Position numbers and translations under genes: made by a program. Positions 14,282 to 15,356 of a stretch of 15,356 bases of DNA are shown piece by piece; position 1 is the first letter of the stretch; every line of letters begins with the position of its first letter. Source of the DNA: Clostridiales bacterium (GTDB taxonomy: Bacteria; Bacillota; Clostridia; Oscillospirales; Oscillospiraceae); the NCBI GenBank assembly GCA_019421975.1, contig JAHZEE010000009.1, forward strand, positions 1,023 through 16,378. Direction: 5' to 3'. The notes under the pieces are model-generated. The model worked only from the letters and a program-made list of their open reading frames with translations. It was not told the DNA's origin and searched no databases.

Positions 14282-15356
14282 TTAAAAGAGCCTGGACCAG
14301 TGCTCGATCCCGTCCTGCCGGGTGTAGTCGTGGCCGTTGGCCGCCTCCAGACTGGAGGAATAGGCCCAGTTCTGCGTCGTCACATCCGGGAAGAGATGGA
14401 CCTCAGAGGCGTGGGACTGCAAAAACGCCAGATCGGCTGTGCGGTCCAGCATCCGGTTGACCACGGCTGTGACCTCTGCGCGGGAGATGGGGTCATAGGG
14501 GCGGAAGGCGCCGTCCGGGTAGCCGGTCAGCCAGCCGTATTGGGCGGCACAGGCGACATCGTCATGGAACCAGTCGCGCTCCGTCACATCTGTAAACGCA
14601 GCGTCACAGGCAGCCGATGGGTCGGCAAACCGGATGGCCATGGCGACGAACTCCGCCCGGGTGATGGAGCGGTCCGGCTGGAAGGAGCCGTCTGGGTAGC
14701 CCTGCACCACGCCGAGCGCGGAGAGCGTCTGAACGGCGTCAGAATACCAGGCGTGGTCTGAGACATCGGAATAGACGGCGCTGCTGGAACGCTCCTGGTC
14801 CAGCAGCAGATTGTAAAAGATCTGTGCGGCCTCGGCCCGGGTCAGATTCCGGTCCGGCCCAAAGGTATCGTCCGGATAGCCGGAGACATAGGCCAGATGG
14901 TCCCGGGTGTTGAGGTGGTCGGAGACGCCGCTGTCAGGTGTCGGCGCGTCGGCCGGTTCAAAGGCGGCGGAGATGGTATGGGCCTTTTGCACATCCTCAA
15001 AGGTGTAGCTGCGCACGGCGCCCACATTCTCGCCGTCCACCAGAACTTCGGCAATCTGATAGCCGTCGTCGGCGGTGATCACGAAGGTCTCATCGTAGCC
15101 CTGACCGACCATCACCGTCCCGCTGGGGCTGATGTGGCCGCCGTCGGCTGCCTCTGCCCGGATGGCATAGGTCTTGTTGCCGCCGCCGGAGTGGTTTTTG
15201 GACCATGTGGCGGTATAGGTGCGCTCGCCGGTGGCGCCGGTCTCAATGGTGACCTCTTTGGTCGGCTCTGTCAGACCTGTGCCGGTCCAGCCAGTGAAGG
15301 TATAGCCATCTCGTGTAGGCGCAGCCGGAGCGAAGGTCTCGCTTTCAATGGTATAG
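14282..15356 (-). CDS. Cell-surface protein with InlB-type repeats and three SLH domains (C-terminal part)
   Basis: The last 357 codons of a gene open to the window edge; codon phase continues through 15356, so no start is assigned. In the visible part, residues 1-50 are an InlB B-repeat (PTRDGYTFTGW, then YTATW), and 63-133 a divergent InlB/Flg_new-type repeat (HISPSGTV, DDGYQIAEVLVDG, SYTFEDV). Three SLH domains follow at about 150-185, 195-245 and 253-305, with cell-wall-binding motifs LTRAE (171-175), ITRAE (231-235) and ISRAE (290-294). A C-terminal tail with FPDVTTQNWAYSSSLEAAN and HDYTR ends the protein. SLH triplets bind secondary wall polymer, so the protein is exported and sits on the wall; a signal peptide must lie upstream, outside the window. 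The N-terminal function is unknown. Confidence 0.92.
   Translation of the reverse strand, partial: YTIESETFAPAAPTRDGYTFTGWTGTGLTEPTKEVTIETGATGERTYTATWSKNHSGGGNKTYAIRAEAADGGHISPSGTVMVGQGYDETFVITADDGYQIAEVLVDGENVGAVRSYTFEDVQKAHTISAAFEPADAPTPDSGVSDHLNTRDHLAYVSGYPDDTFGPDRNLTRAEAAQIFYNLLLDQERSSSAVYSDVSDHAWYSDAVQTLSALGVVQGYPDGSFQPDRSITRAEFVAMAIRFADPSAACDAAFTDVTERDWFHDDVACAAQYGWLTGYPDGAFRPYDPISRAEVTAVVNRMLDRTADLAFLQSHASEVHLFPDVTTQNWAYSSSLEAANGHDYTRQDGIEHWSRLF

Noticed and set aside
1..15356. CRISPR array, insertion sequence, prophage, tRNA or rRNA
   Set aside because: No regularly spaced repeats, transposase, integrase, terminal inverted repeats or RNA-gene signatures were seen; all genes fit chromosomal housekeeping or catabolic functions.

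Overview
The window is high-GC (about 60 percent by eye), densely packed bacterial DNA. Strong purine-rich ribosome binding sites, two TTG starts, a C-terminal triple SLH domain, an LmrCD-like heterodimeric ABC exporter and a GyrI-like plus zinc-ribbon protein point to a low-oxygen Clostridia lineage. An Oscillospiraceae-like gut bacterium (Flavonifractor, Oscillibacter or Intestinimonas relatives) is my best guess. This is inferred from gene content; no rRNA or tRNA is present to confirm it.

Region 1 (1-3934, + strand) is the end of a catabolic operon: thiolase C-terminus, fused two-domain family I CoA-transferase, zinc-dependent medium-chain dehydrogenase, and a creatininase-family hydrolase resembling 3-dehydro-scyllo-inosose hydrolase (IolN) and dihydrophloroglucinol cyclohydrolase. 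Together they can open a cyclic 1,3-diketone, oxidise the product to a 3-oxo or 3,5-dioxo acid, load it on CoA and cleave it thiolytically. That matches the phloroglucinol (flavonoid-derived) route at least as well as the inositol route. A 21-bp perfect bidirectional terminator closes the operon.

Region 2 (4023-7665, - strand) encodes a heterodimeric ABC exporter. The promoter-proximal subunit carries the degenerate ATP-site residues and the promoter-distal one the catalytic residues. The genes overlap by 11 bases and are driven by a consensus promoter (TTGACA, 17 bases, TATAAT) with a small inverted repeat over its -35 box. Divergent from it is a gene for a cytidylate-kinase-like protein (7742-8329).

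Region 3 (8363-10012, - strand) is a two-gene regulatory operon: a WYL-domain regulator followed directly (TAG then ATG) by an effector-binding-domain/zinc-ribbon fusion.

Region 4 (10166-14274, + strand) is an ion-homeostasis operon. A strong promoter drives a leader with a 16-codon acidic reading frame and an intrinsic terminator, then a P2A-like cation-transporting P-type ATPase whose M6 lacks the usual ion-binding aspartate, then an AI-2E/UPF0118 family membrane protein. The acidic leader peptide plus terminator suggests attenuation in the style of the Mg2+-responsive mgtL leader, and is the most interesting regulatory signal here.

Region 5 (14282-15356, - strand) is the C-terminal part of a surface protein with InlB-type repeats and three SLH domains, running off the window.
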